Origin: JBOHRE01 sp050732635
GTDB taxonomy: Bacteria > Gemmatimonadota > Gemmatimonadetes > Longimicrobiales > RSA9
Assembly: GCA_050732635.1 (NCBI GenBank)
Contig: JBOHRE010000054.1
Coordinates: 1 to 23,558, forward strand
DNA length: 23,558 nt
Reading direction: 5' to 3'
The position numbers and the translations under genes were made by a program. The notes beneath the pieces are model-generated. The model worked only from the letters and a program-made list of their open reading frames with translations, did no database searches and was not told the DNA's origin. Of this stretch, positions 14,438-22,253 are shown piece by piece. Numbering within the stretch: the first letter of the stretch is position 1; each line of letters begins with the position of its first letter.

Positions 14438-16207
14438 GTGGGCAGAGCCGTGCCCGTGATTCGCATCCGTCGCGTCTACGACGATGTCGCCGAGGCGGAC
14501 CGGGCGGCGATCCGCGAGGCACAGCAGATCCTGCGGTCGCAATTCTCGGTCCCCGAGGCCAACGTGCGCGCCTTGCCGCAGGCTCTGCGCGATCCGTTGA
14601 GCTCCAGGTTCCGCTCGATCCTGTTCGTGGCACAGGACGCCAGGGGCTCGGTGCGCGGTTTCGCCCTGCTCCGGCACGCGCCTGACCTGCGCTTCTGTTA
14701 TCTCGACTTCATCTCGGCGGCGGAGGGCCAGACGGGGCGGGGCATTGGCGGTGCGCTGTACGAGCGGCTGCGGGAAGAGGCCGCGGCGCTCGGCACGATC
14801 GGCATCTTTCTGGAGTGTCTGCCCGATGACCCGGAGCTCTGCAGCGACCCCGAGCAGCGACGTCTCAATGCGCGGCGCCTGCGTTTCTACGAGCGCTTCG
14901 GCGCGTGCCCGATCGTGGGCACGGCGTACGAGACGCCGCTGAAGCCGGGCGGTGACGCGCCGCCCTATCTGCTCTTCGATGACCTGGGTTCCGGCGAACC
15001 ACTGCGGGCGCGGCACGCACGCGCGATCGTGCGCGCGATCCTCGAGCGCCGCTACGGCACGATCTGCCCGCCGGCGTACATCGAGCTGGTCGTCGATTCG
15101 ATCCGCGAGGACCCCGTCCGGCTGCGCTCGCCTCGACTCGCTGCCGCCGAGACGGAGATCGCGCCGCGACCGACCGCACTGCGCTTTCCGCTGGTCGTCA
15201 ATGACCGCCACGATGTCCATCACGTCCGTGAGCGCGGCTACGTCGAGGCGCCGGTGCGAGTCGCGGCTATTCTTCGCGAGCTCGACCGTACGGACCTCTT
15301 CCAGCGCACCGAGCCGAAACGCTATCCCGATCGGCACCTCACGACCGTCCACGATGCGGGCTACGTGCAATACCTGAAGACCGTGTGTGCACACATCGGC
15401 CCCAAGCGCGCTGTTTACCCGTACGTGTTCCCGATCCGGAACGCCGCCCGTCCGCCCGTCGACCTCGAGGTACGCGCCGGCTACTACTGCATCGACACAT
15501 TCACGCCGCTCAACGCGAATGCCTACCTCGCCGCCCGCCGTGCGGTCGATTGTACGCTCACGGCCGCGGATGCGCTGCTCGCTGGGGCCTGGGCCGCGTA
15601 CGCACTCGTGCGTCCGCCCGGCCATCATGCCGAGCAGCGCGCATTCGGCGGCTTCTGCTACTTCAATTCGAGCGCGATTGCCGCCGAGCACCTCGCCGGC
15701 AGTGGCCGCGTCGCGATCCTGGACATCGACTACCACCATGGCAACGGCCAGCAGAACATCTTCTGGAGCCGTGGCGACGTGCTCACGGCCTCGATCCACG
15801 GTCATCCGCGTTTCGCGTACCCGTACTTCAGCGGCTTCGAGGATGAGCAGGGCGCGGGCGCGGGCCTCGGCGCCAACATCAATGTGGCGCTCCCGGAGCG
15901 GGTGGACGGTCGCCGCTACCTGGGTGTGCTGAAGGCGGTGCTCGACCGCATCCGCACGTTCGACCCGCGCTTCCTCATTGTCGCATTGGGCTTCGATTCC
16001 GCGAAGGGCGACCCGACCGGCACCTGGTCGCTGCTCGCCGCCGACTTCGAGGCGAACGGCCGTGCCATCGGCTCGCTGGGGTTGCCCACGCTCGTCGTGC
16101 AGGAGGGTGGCTACCGCACGCGCTCGCTCGGCGCCAATGCGCGCCGGTTCTTCGGCGGACTCGCGGCCGGACTAGAGCAATCCCGCGGCAGCGAGTCGCG
16201 CGGCTGA
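14438..16207 (+). CDS. Fusion protein: N-terminal GNAT acetyltransferase and C-terminal acetylpolyamine/histone deacetylase
   Basis: 589 residues from the GTG at 14438; GTGs at 14450 and 14456 are equally possible, since MPVIRIRR-like homology starts there. Residues about 8-185 form a GNAT domain with acetyl-CoA-binding motif A EGQTGRGIGGALYERL (96-111) and ARRLRFYERFGACPI. Residues about 250-575 are a zinc deacetylase: His dyad RPPGHHAEQRAFGGFCYFN (His396, His397), Zn ligands Asp431 and His433 (DIDYHHGNG) and Asp520 (GFDSAKGDP), and Tyr559 (QEGGYR). SIHGHPRFAYPYFSGFEDE resembles acetylpolyamine amidohydrolases more than classical histone deacetylases. All catalytic residues of both halves appear present, so one polypeptide could add and remove acetyl groups. 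The substrate (polyamine, protein lysine or other) is not readable. Confidence 0.9.
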   Translation: MGRAVPVIRIRRVYDDVAEADRAAIREAQQILRSQFSVPEANVRALPQALRDPLSSRFRSILFVAQDARGSVRGFALLRHAPDLRFCYLDFISAAEGQTGRGIGGALYERLREEAAALGTIGIFLECLPDDPELCSDPEQRRLNARRLRFYERFGACPIVGTAYETPLKPGGDAPPYLLFDDLGSGEPLRARHARAIVRAILERRYGTICPPAYIELVVDSIREDPVRLRSPRLAAAETEIAPRPTALRFPLVVNDRHDVHHVRERGYVEAPVRVAAILRELDRTDLFQRTEPKRYPDRHLTTVHDAGYVQYLKTVCAHIGPKRAVYPYVFPIRNAARPPVDLEVRAGYYCIDTFTPLNANAYLAARRAVDCTLTAADALLAGAWAAYALVRPPGHHAEQRAFGGFCYFNSSAIAAEHLAGSGRVAILDIDYHHGNGQQNIFWSRGDVLTASIHGHPRFAYPYFSGFEDEQGAGAGLGANINVALPERVDGRRYLGVLKAVLDRIRTFDPRFLIVALGFDSAKGDPTGTWSLLAADFEANGRAIGSLGLPTLVVQEGGYRTRSLGANARRFFGGLAAGLEQSRGSESRG

Positions 16208-16225
16208 CCGCAGGTCCACAGCCGC

Positions 16226-16260
16226 CATGATCCGGCCGGTCGCCGCTGGCCCCGATCATG
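16226..16260. terminator. Strong hairpin after the GNAT-deacetylase gene
   Basis: CATGATC (16226-16232) pairs with GATCATG (16254-16260). Inside, GGCCGG pairs with CTGGCC after a small asymmetric internal loop, leaving a 6-base apical loop. It starts 19 bases after the deacetylase stop. No T-run follows, so it may be a factor-assisted terminator, an mRNA-stabilising end, or a palindromic operator for the next gene. Confidence 0.4.
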
Positions 16261-16285
16261 CGCACTGCGGCGGCGGAGACCCGTG

Positions 16286-16291
16286 AGGAGG
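16286..16291 (+). promoter_or_regulatory. Shine-Dalgarno deciding the start at 16298
   Basis: A perfect AGGAGG with a 6-base gap to the GTG at 16298. It excludes the earlier in-frame GTG at 16283, which would lie upstream of this site. Confidence 0.7.
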
Positions 16292-16297
16292 AGCCGA

Positions 16298-16747
16298 GTG
16301 GACCAGGAAGAACTCAAGCGACGCGCGCGAGCCACGGCCGTGCGCGAGACGGATCTCGAGCCCTATACCGCGCTGCGCTGGGTCGGTACGATCTTCAAGG
16401 CCGCGGCCGTGTTCCTGCTCATCGCGATCATTGGTGAGATCGTTGCCGGGCTACGCATCGAAGGTACGGGTGCGCTGCCCATTCTGCTCGGTGAGCTGGC
16501 CCGCACCCTCGTCCTCGCCGTCGTGCTCTGGGGCGGTGGCGACGTCGCGCGCCTCATTGTCGACGTCGGCCATGACATCCGCGCACAGCGGATCATGCTC
16601 GCCCGCATCGGCTACCGCCTGCGCCACGGCCAGGCGCCTCCCGAAGGCATGGTGAGTACCGAGGAAGCCGACGCGTTCGAGCAGGAGGAGGAACGACAGG
16701 CCATGGACACGGAGGAGCCGGGGGCGCTGCCCGCGCAGCGGCGCTAG
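16298..16747 (+). CDS. Hypothetical membrane protein with two helices and acidic tail
   Basis: 149 residues starting VDQEELKRRARATAV (GTG, read as Met). A charged N-terminus is followed by two hydrophobic helices (about 33-52, AAAVFLLIAIIGEIVAGL; and about 60-80, including LVLAVVLWGGG). Then comes a basic amphipathic stretch (DVGHDIRAQRIMLARIGYRL) and an acidic tail (STEEADAFEQEEERQAMD). Both termini probably face the cytoplasm. I recognise no family. It overlaps the convergent symporter gene by 4 bases at the stop. Confidence 0.75.
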   Translation: MDQEELKRRARATAVRETDLEPYTALRWVGTIFKAAAVFLLIAIIGEIVAGLRIEGTGALPILLGELARTLVLAVVLWGGGDVARLIVDVGHDIRAQRIMLARIGYRLRHGQAPPEGMVSTEEADAFEQEEERQAMDTEEPGALPAQRR

Positions 16748-18249
16748 CCAGGCCGCGCCGCTGCGCCCACCGGCATCGGCTCGGCCGCCGCCGCCGTCGT
16801 GAACGCAGCCACGTGCAGCGGCTGTTGCGGCCGTGTCGCGTAGCTCACCGTGATGAGCACCACCACATTCACGAGCAGGCCGAGGATGCCCTCGTGGATC
16901 TCGTAGGGGCGGAGCTCGGGCCGTAGCAGAAAGAACACGGACGCGACGATGCCGCTCACCAGGCCCGCCAGCGCGCCAGCCGTGGTCGCCCGCCGCCAGT
17001 ACAACGCCGCATAGATGGGCGGCGCGAGCTGATCGACGATGCCGTAGGCAGTCAGCAGCAGCCAGACCAACGTGCGCTCCTGTATGATGGCGAAGTAGTA
17101 GGCGATCGCGCCGATCGTGAGGACGAGCACGCGCATGAGCAGCCGGCGATGCGCGTCGGAGATGTCGAAGAACGGCCGCACTCCGTCTTCGACGGCGATC
17201 GATGCGGCCGCGTGCAGCAACGCATCGCCGGTCGACATCGATGCCGCCAGCGCGCCGGCGCAGAACAGCCCCACGATCGCGACCGGCAGCGCCGCGCCAA
17301 GGATCATGTGCGGCATGATGAAGTCGGGCGCTGGCGGCGGCTGCGCGTAGAGGATGCCGGCGAACCCGATCAGCAGGATCGGCACGAGAAAGAGCTGGAA
17401 GGTCGGGTACAGGATGACCGTGCGTCGAATCGTCGCATCACTGCGTGCGGTGAAGGACTTCATGAAGAGGTGCGGCCACATGAACAGGCCGATCGCCGAG
17501 GCCAGGATCGCGCTCGAGTAGGCGCCCCAGCTCCAGGGCGTGCCGTCGGCCCTCAGGCCGGGTGCCAGCAGCAGCTCGGGCCGCACCGCCTCGATCTGCT
17601 CGAACATCGCGCCCACACCGCCGTAGAGCGCGATCGGGATGTAGAGCCCGAGCGTCCAGGCGATGGCGACCATGAAGATGCCCTGGAAGATGTTCGTCCA
17701 GCCGACCGCGGACACGCCACCGACCAGCACGTAGGTCACCACGACACCGTAGGCGAGCGCCGCGCCCAGCCAGAACGGGATGTGTCCGTCCGTGACCGCG
17801 CTGAACACGATGCCTGCGCCGCTCATCTGCAGCATCAGATAGGGCACGAATGCGAGCACCGACGCGGCCGCGATGACGGCCGAAAGCGCGCGGGAAGGGA
17901 AGCGACCCGCGATGAGCTGCGCCTGCGTGACGTAGCCGAACCGACGCCCGATCCGCGCCGTCTTCGGGCCGATGTAGTACCAGGGCGCGATGCCGAGAAC
18001 GCCATAGCTGAGCACGTAGAACGAGGCGGCGCCTCGCGAGTAGGCCCAGCCGGGCCCGCCGAGGAACGCGAACGCGCTGAAAACGGTCGCGCCGGTGACG
18101 AAATACATGGCGAGCAGGCCGAAGCCGCGATCCGCGGCGACGAAGCCGGTGACGCTGCGACTGGCGCGGCGGCTGGCGCCGAGCCCGATCGTCAAGGTCA
18201 GCAGCAGGTAGCCCAGGACGATCGCGGTGACGAGCTGCCAGCGCTCCAT
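16744..18249 (-). CDS. Sodium:solute symporter (SSS family)
   Basis: A 501-residue, highly hydrophobic transporter with about 13 predicted membrane helices. SSS features: LGASRRASRSVTGFVAADRG after the first helix, FLGGPGWAYSRGAASFYVLS, the core signature YVLVGGVSAVGWTNIFQGIF, and CAGALAASMSTGDALLHAAA. The family couples Na+ influx to uptake of sugars, amino acids or carboxylates; acetate and phenylacetate permeases (ActP, PaaL) belong to it. It is the last gene of the eight-gene minus-strand run, starting 1 base after a DUF3311 gene, a common SSS companion. The location suggests import of an aromatic or short organic acid for the upstream pathway (inference). Confidence 0.92.
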   Translation of the reverse strand: MERWQLVTAIVLGYLLLTLTIGLGASRRASRSVTGFVAADRGFGLLAMYFVTGATVFSAFAFLGGPGWAYSRGAASFYVLSYGVLGIAPWYYIGPKTARIGRRFGYVTQAQLIAGRFPSRALSAVIAAASVLAFVPYLMLQMSGAGIVFSAVTDGHIPFWLGAALAYGVVVTYVLVGGVSAVGWTNIFQGIFMVAIAWTLGLYIPIALYGGVGAMFEQIEAVRPELLLAPGLRADGTPWSWGAYSSAILASAIGLFMWPHLFMKSFTARSDATIRRTVILYPTFQLFLVPILLIGFAGILYAQPPPAPDFIMPHMILGAALPVAIVGLFCAGALAASMSTGDALLHAAASIAVEDGVRPFFDISDAHRRLLMRVLVLTIGAIAYYFAIIQERTLVWLLLTAYGIVDQLAPPIYAALYWRRATTAGALAGLVSGIVASVFFLLRPELRPYEIHEGILGLLVNVVVLITVSYATRPQQPLHVAAFTTAAAAEPMPVGAAARPG

Positions 18250-18250
18250 C

Positions 18251-18466
18251 TCAGTCAGCGTCGCCGGGATTGCCCTCGAGCCGGTCGACCACCACGAAGA
18301 CGACGACGCCGGCGGCGACCCACGCAGCCACCCAGAACAAGGAGAGCGGCAGACCGAGCACCAACGGCTGCACCCGGTTGAACGACAGAAAATCCGGCGC
18401 GGTCAGTGCGATCGTCGACGCGGTCAGATAGGTGCCGAAGATCCAGCGCGCGAGGGTGCGCCTCAT
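18251..18466 (-). CDS. DUF3311-like small membrane protein, partner of the symporter
   Basis: 71 residues with two hydrophobic helices (about 10-25 and 34-61) and a central QPLVLGLPLSLFWVAAWV, typical of DUF3311 proteins encoded just before SSS symporters. Such small proteins are thought to assist the transporter, by analogy with YjcH-ActP and YhdT-PanF pairs. It starts within the stop of the upstream NPF-motif gene (ATGA overlap) and stops 1 base before the symporter ATG. Confidence 0.82.
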   Translation of the reverse strand: MRRTLARWIFGTYLTASTIALTAPDFLSFNRVQPLVLGLPLSLFWVAAWVAAGVVVFVVVDRLEGNPGDAD

Positions 18467-18738
18467 TCCATGCTTTCGGCGCTGCCCCGTCCCTCGGGCG
18501 AGGCGCGCAACGCGCTCAGCTCCCGCGCGGTCGCATCGAGCGCGGACGACAGCTCGTCGATCAGCTCGCGGGTCGCGGTCAGCGTCAACCCCTCGGCACC
18601 GAGCTGCGACTTGAGTCGACGAATGCGGCTGGCTGCGTGTGTCAGCCGCGAGATCGCGTCCGACCCCGTCGGCTCCTCGCCGAACGGATTGACACGTCCG
18701 GCTGCGGGTTGATCGTCACGGAACGGGTTCCGCTTCAT
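18463..18738 (-). CDS. Small hypothetical protein with two NPF motifs
   Basis: 91 residues starting MKRNPFRDDQPAAGRVNPFG. Two similar acidic NPF segments (NPFRDD at 4-9 and NPFGEE at 17-22) sit 13 residues apart in a flexible N-terminus. The rest (about 27-80, ISRLTHAASRIRRLKSQLGA and onward) is predicted as amphipathic helix or coiled coil. No signal peptide or membrane segment. A strong ribosome binding site (GGAGGGAGG, 6 bases before ATG) sits in the end of the upstream gene, which it overlaps by 4 bases; it also overlaps the DUF3311 start. Family not recognised. Confidence 0.72.
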   Translation of the reverse strand: MKRNPFRDDQPAAGRVNPFGEEPTGSDAISRLTHAASRIRRLKSQLGAEGLTLTATRELIDELSSALDATARELSALRASPEGRGSAESME

Positions 18739-19688
18739 GGAACGCCTCCCTCCATTGTGCGGCTGGTGTCCGGCAGCACGGGCGCCAGCAGCTCCAGTGG
18801 TATTCGCGTACCATAGGGTGTCGCGCCCGCAAGCCGCGCGAAGTACTCGAAGGCCGCGCGCGACACCGTCTCGATCGCAGCGCCGCCGCCGCCCTGGCCG
18901 TAGTTGGTCATGACCGCGATCGCGTAGGGCCTGCCGGGCAGCCCGACCAGCCCCCACGCCGTCGACACACCGGTGATGCCGCCCGGCTTCCACGCCACCG
19001 GCACACCTGGCCGCACGCCCTGCGGCAGCGCGCCGGACTTCGGGATTTCCAGGATCGCGCGCAATTGTTCACAGCTCGCTCGCTCCATCGGCAGCGCGCA
19101 ACGATCGATGCGCGCCATCAGCTCCGCGGCCTCGATCGGCGTCGACAGGTTCTCGTTTCCCCGTGCGCTCTCGGACGGCCGGATCATGAGCCGCTGCAGC
19201 CGCGTGCCACCCAGGCCGAGCTCCGTCAGCGTCTGATTCACGCGCTCCATGCCGACCCGCTCGATCAACAGGTTGGTCGCAGCGTTGTCCGACAGTACGA
19301 TCATCAGGACCGCGAGGTCGTACAGGGACAGCGCTGACATGTCGGCGGCGAAATGCTGGACCACACCACTGCCACCCACCTGATCCTCGCGGCTGACGCG
19401 CAGCTGCTCCTCGAGCCGCAGCCCGCCGGCGTCCCGCTGACGGAACAGCTCGAGCAGCACGACGATCTTGATCGCGCTGCCCTGCGGAAACACGAGGGTC
19501 TGGTTCACGCCGAAGCGAGCGCCGCTCTCCAGGTCGATGACGACTGCGCCGAGGACGCCATCGAAGCCGTCGGCAATGCGCTCCAACTCGCCTTGGAATC
19601 GGTCGGCCAGAATCTCCAGGTGTCGTTGCTGGGCTTCGGCCGGGGCCGCGGCGCACAGCAGCGCGAGACCAACGGCGAGGCGCCTCAT
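18735..19688 (-). CDS. Exported class A beta-lactamase-fold serine hydrolase (atypical)
   Basis: 317 residues with a signal peptide (1-19, cleavage after AEA). The serine penicillin-recognising fold is clear: SxxK at Ser71-Lys74 (PQGSAIKI), SDN at 133-135 (LSDNAATNLLIERVG) and TRLQRLMIRPSES in the omega-loop region. However, alignment to TEM-type enzymes puts Met168 where the deacylating Glu166 should be, and the KTG triad reads KPG (Lys234, in AWKPGGITGVSTAWG). It is therefore probably not a classical beta-lactamase; an esterase, peptidase or beta-lactam-binding role is possible. It overlaps the upstream PaaF-like gene and the downstream small gene by 4 bases each, so it is translated with the operon and acts in the periplasm. 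Confidence 0.87.
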   Translation of the reverse strand: MRRLAVGLALLCAAAPAEAQQRHLEILADRFQGELERIADGFDGVLGAVVIDLESGARFGVNQTLVFPQGSAIKIVVLLELFRQRDAGGLRLEEQLRVSREDQVGGSGVVQHFAADMSALSLYDLAVLMIVLSDNAATNLLIERVGMERVNQTLTELGLGGTRLQRLMIRPSESARGNENLSTPIEAAELMARIDRCALPMERASCEQLRAILEIPKSGALPQGVRPGVPVAWKPGGITGVSTAWGLVGLPGRPYAIAVMTNYGQGGGGAAIETVSRAAFEYFARLAGATPYGTRIPLELLAPVLPDTSRTMEGGVP

Positions 19689-20467
19689 CGTCCGCGAAAC
19701 GCCGGTGCGCGCTTCTCGAGAAAGGCGCGCATGCCTTCGGTCCGGTCATCGCTCGCGAACGCGGTCACGAACAGCTCGCGTTCGTGGCGCAGTCCCGCCG
19801 ACAACGGTGATTCCATGGCCGTTCGTAGCGCATCCTTGATCAGGCCGAGCGCAATGGGCGAATAGGACGCCAGCGCATCGACGATCGCCGCCGTCTTCGC
19901 GTCGAGCTCGGCATCATCGACGACCCATTCGACGAGGCCGATGCGCTCGGCCTCCTCGGCGCCGATCATCTCACCCGTGAGAATCAGGCGCAAGGCGCGG
20001 CCGGCGCCGATCAGCCGTGGCAGCCGTTGCGTGCCGCCGCCGCCGGGCAGGATGCCCAGCTTCACCTCGGGCTGCCCGAGTCGCGCGGAGCGGCCGGCAA
20101 TCCGCAGGTCGCAGGCGAGTGCGAGCTCACAGCCGCCACCCAGCGCGAAGCCGTTGATCCGCGCGATTGTCGGCTTGGGGAACGCCGCGATCTCCTCGAA
20201 TACGTTGCGCCCGGCCATTGCCCGTCGCTGCTCGAGCGGCGTGCGCTCCGCAAACTCTTCAATGTCGGCGCCGGCGATGAAGGCCTTGTCGCCTGCACCC
20301 GTGAAGACCACGACGCGAACGTCCTGATCGGCGCGCAGCGCGTCCAGCGCTTCGACGATCTCGCGCCGCACGGTCGCATTCAGCGCGTTGCGTTTCGCTG
20401 GACGGTTGACCGTGATCGTCGCGGTCGGCTTCCGCACGTCGAGCAGCAGCGTGTCGAACTCAGCCAC
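19685..20467 (-). CDS. paaF: Enoyl-CoA hydratase, PaaF-like
   Basis: 260 residues from a GTG at 20467, supported by GGAGG 8 bases upstream. A complete crotonase: NRPAKRNALN, FIAGADIEEFAE, and both catalytic glutamates Glu114 (ALGGGCELALACD) and Glu134 (GQPEVKLGILPGGGGTQRLP). The C-terminus EGMRAFLEKRAPAFRGR resembles PaaF and other true hydratases. PaaF hydrates 2,3-dehydroadipyl-CoA in phenylacetate breakdown. The symbol rests on context with PaaG-, PaaH- and PaaJ-like genes; a general short-chain enoyl-CoA hydratase is the alternative. Confidence 0.82.
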   Translation of the reverse strand: MAEFDTLLLDVRKPTATITVNRPAKRNALNATVRREIVEALDALRADQDVRVVVFTGAGDKAFIAGADIEEFAERTPLEQRRAMAGRNVFEEIAAFPKPTIARINGFALGGGCELALACDLRIAGRSARLGQPEVKLGILPGGGGTQRLPRLIGAGRALRLILTGEMIGAEEAERIGLVEWVVDDAELDAKTAAIVDALASYSPIALGLIKDALRTAMESPLSAGLRHERELFVTAFASDDRTEGMRAFLEKRAPAFRGR

Positions 20468-20533
20468 GAAGCGTACCTCCGCGCGCAGGGCGTCCGGGCC
20501 GGCGCTCAGGCGGCCGCGACGGCAGACCGAGCA

Positions 20534-21391
20534 CTACCACCGATAAAATCCTTCGCCGCTCTTCTTGCCCAGCTTGCCGTCGGCGACCATGCGCCGCAGG
20601 ATGTCCGGCGGCCGGAACACCTCCGAGCTGAGCGCCTCGTGCAGGGACTCGGCGATGCCGAGACGCACATCGAGGCCGACCAGGTCGGTCAGGCGCAGCG
20701 GACCCATGGGGTGGCGGTAGCCGAGCTCCATTGCCCGATCGATCGCTTCGGCATCGGCGACGCCCTGTTCGACCATGCGCATCGCTTCGAGGCCGAGAGC
20801 CACGCCGAGCCGTGAGGAGGCAAAGCCGGGCGCGTCGTTGACGACGATCGGTTCCTTGCCCAGCCGGCGCACGAAGGCGAGGGCGCTGTCGATCGCTGCG
20901 GGCGCCGTCGCCCGGCCGCGTACCAGCTCGACCAGCGCCATGATGTGTACGGGATTGAAGAAGTGCAGTCCGAGCACGCGCTCGGGGCACGGTGTCGCCT
21001 CCTGGATCGTCGAGACGCTGAGGCTGGATGTGTTCGTCGCGAGCAGGGCATGGGGCGGCGTCAGCCCGGCGAGCTCGCCGAATACTTGCCGCTTGAGCTC
21101 CAGGCGCTCCGGCACGGCCTCGATGACCAGGTCGGCGTCGGCCGCCGCCTCGGCCAGGCTGCTCGATCCGCGCAATCGCGACAGCGTCGCCGCGCGTTCG
21201 GCCGGTGTCAGCTTGCCGCGCGCGATGCCTCCGTCGAGTGTCTCGCGGACGCGCGCGAGCCCATGCTCGACCGCCGTGGGCAGCGCGTCGAACAGCGCGA
21301 CCTGGCATCCGGCTTGCGCCGCGACCTGCGCGATGCCGTGGCCCATGGTGCCCGCGCCGATCACGGCCACGCGCTCGATGGGGCCGCTCAT
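20534..21391 (-). CDS. 3-hydroxyacyl-CoA dehydrogenase (short, single-unit form)
   Basis: 285 residues. NAD-binding Rossmann domain with VAVIGAGTMGHGIAQVAAQA (GxGxxG at 12-17); catalytic region LATNTSSLSVSTIQEA and VLGLHFFNPVHIMALVELV with His143 and Glu155; C-terminal domain with NDAPGFASSRLG, YRHPMGPLRLTDLVGLDV and the end DGKLGKKSGEGFYRW. It oxidises (S)-3-hydroxyacyl-CoA to 3-oxoacyl-CoA. In this operon it would fill the PaaH step (3-hydroxyadipyl-CoA), although E. coli PaaH is about 475 residues with a duplicated C-terminal domain; this is the 280-residue Hbd-type length. It starts 7 bases after the PaaG-like stop. Confidence 0.9.
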   Translation of the reverse strand: MSGPIERVAVIGAGTMGHGIAQVAAQAGCQVALFDALPTAVEHGLARVRETLDGGIARGKLTPAERAATLSRLRGSSSLAEAAADADLVIEAVPERLELKRQVFGELAGLTPPHALLATNTSSLSVSTIQEATPCPERVLGLHFFNPVHIMALVELVRGRATAPAAIDSALAFVRRLGKEPIVVNDAPGFASSRLGVALGLEAMRMVEQGVADAEAIDRAMELGYRHPMGPLRLTDLVGLDVRLGIAESLHEALSSEVFRPPDILRRMVADGKLGKKSGEGFYRW

Positions 21392-21398
21392 CGGCGAC

Positions 21399-22253
21399 TC
21401 AGTGCGGCTGGCCGAACCGTGGCGAGCGCTTGTCCAGGAACGCCGTGATGCCCTCACGGAAGTCGGGGTTCCGGAACGCCCGCAGCTGAGCGTCCACCTC
21501 GTACTGCAGCATGCGGTCGAGGTCCCACTCGAAGCTGTGCCGCAGCGCGTGCTTCGCGTCGGCAATGGCGCCCGCCGGGCTGGCCGCGATCTGTCCGGCG
21601 AGGCCGCGAGCCGCGGGCTCCAGCTCGGCCGCAGCCACCACGCGGTTCACCAGCCCGAGGCGCTCGGCTCGCTCGGCGGAGATCATGCCGCCCGTGTAAA
21701 CCAGTTCGGCGGCGAGCCCGGGACCCACCAAGCGCGGCAGGAAGAAGCTGCCGCCCCAGTCCGGATGCAGTCCCACGCGCGCGAAGGTGAAGCCGATCGT
21801 GGCGCTTTCGCTGGCGATGCGCAGGTCGCAGGCGAGGGCCAGACAGGCGCCCGCCCCGGCGGCCGGCCCGTTGATGGCGGCGATCACCGGCTTGCGCATG
21901 CCGTCGATCTGTCGGACCACGTCGGCGCCGGCCCGAACCAGGTGCTCGAACGCGGCCTCGTCGCCGGCATCGATGAGCTCGGCCATGTAGCGCACGTCGC
22001 CACCGGTCGAGAACGCACGACCGTTGCCGATCACGACCACGCAACGGACCTCCGAATCCTGCTCCAGCCACGCCAGCGCGGCGACCAGCCGCTCGCGCAT
22101 GTCACCGGCGAACGCGTTGAGCCGCTCCGGCCGATTGATGCGCACCCAGCCAATGCTGCCATCACGCTGGGCGATGATTGCGTCCGTCGACACGTCCGCC
22201 GTGACGGTTCCTGTCCCACGACCCGTGAATTCCGTGACGCTTTCCAAGGTCAT
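21399..22253 (-). CDS. paaG: Enoyl-CoA isomerase, PaaG-like
   Basis: 284 residues; ATG at 22253 overlaps the thiolase stop (ATGA). A crotonase with NRPERLNAF, FSTGGDVRYM, NGPAAGAGACLALACDL and VGLHPDWGGSFFLPRLVG. Both hydratase glutamates are replaced (Cys137 and Phe157), but an Asp is present at 165 (PDWGG), the pattern of PaaG-type and delta3,delta2-enoyl-CoA isomerases. It ends EGITAFLDKRSPRFGQPH like PaaG. It thus complements, rather than duplicates, the PaaF-like hydratase in the same operon. AAGGAG lies only 1 base before the ATG, so the real start could be a GTG about 15 codons downstream. Confidence 0.83.
   Translation of the reverse strand: MTLESVTEFTGRGTGTVTADVSTDAIIAQRDGSIGWVRINRPERLNAFAGDMRERLVAALAWLEQDSEVRCVVVIGNGRAFSTGGDVRYMAELIDAGDEAAFEHLVRAGADVVRQIDGMRKPVIAAINGPAAGAGACLALACDLRIASESATIGFTFARVGLHPDWGGSFFLPRLVGPGLAAELVYTGGMISAERAERLGLVNRVVAAAELEPAARGLAGQIAASPAGAIADAKHALRHSFEWDLDRMLQYEVDAQLRAFRNPDFREGITAFLDKRSPRFGQPH

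Noticed and set aside
14384..15805. Minus-strand extension of the greA frame to 636 residues
   Set aside because: Only the last 162 residues are GreA; the rest is antisense to the well-supported GNAT-deacetylase gene.
17149..18381. Plus-strand frame of 410 codons opposite the symporter
   Set aside because: Composition is Arg/Asp/His/Gln-rich with no domain; the opposite strand encodes a clear membrane transporter.
18735..19688. Calling the serine hydrolase a beta-lactam resistance gene
   Set aside because: Glu166 and the KTG triad are not conserved; only the fold and the SxxK/SDN motifs support the family.
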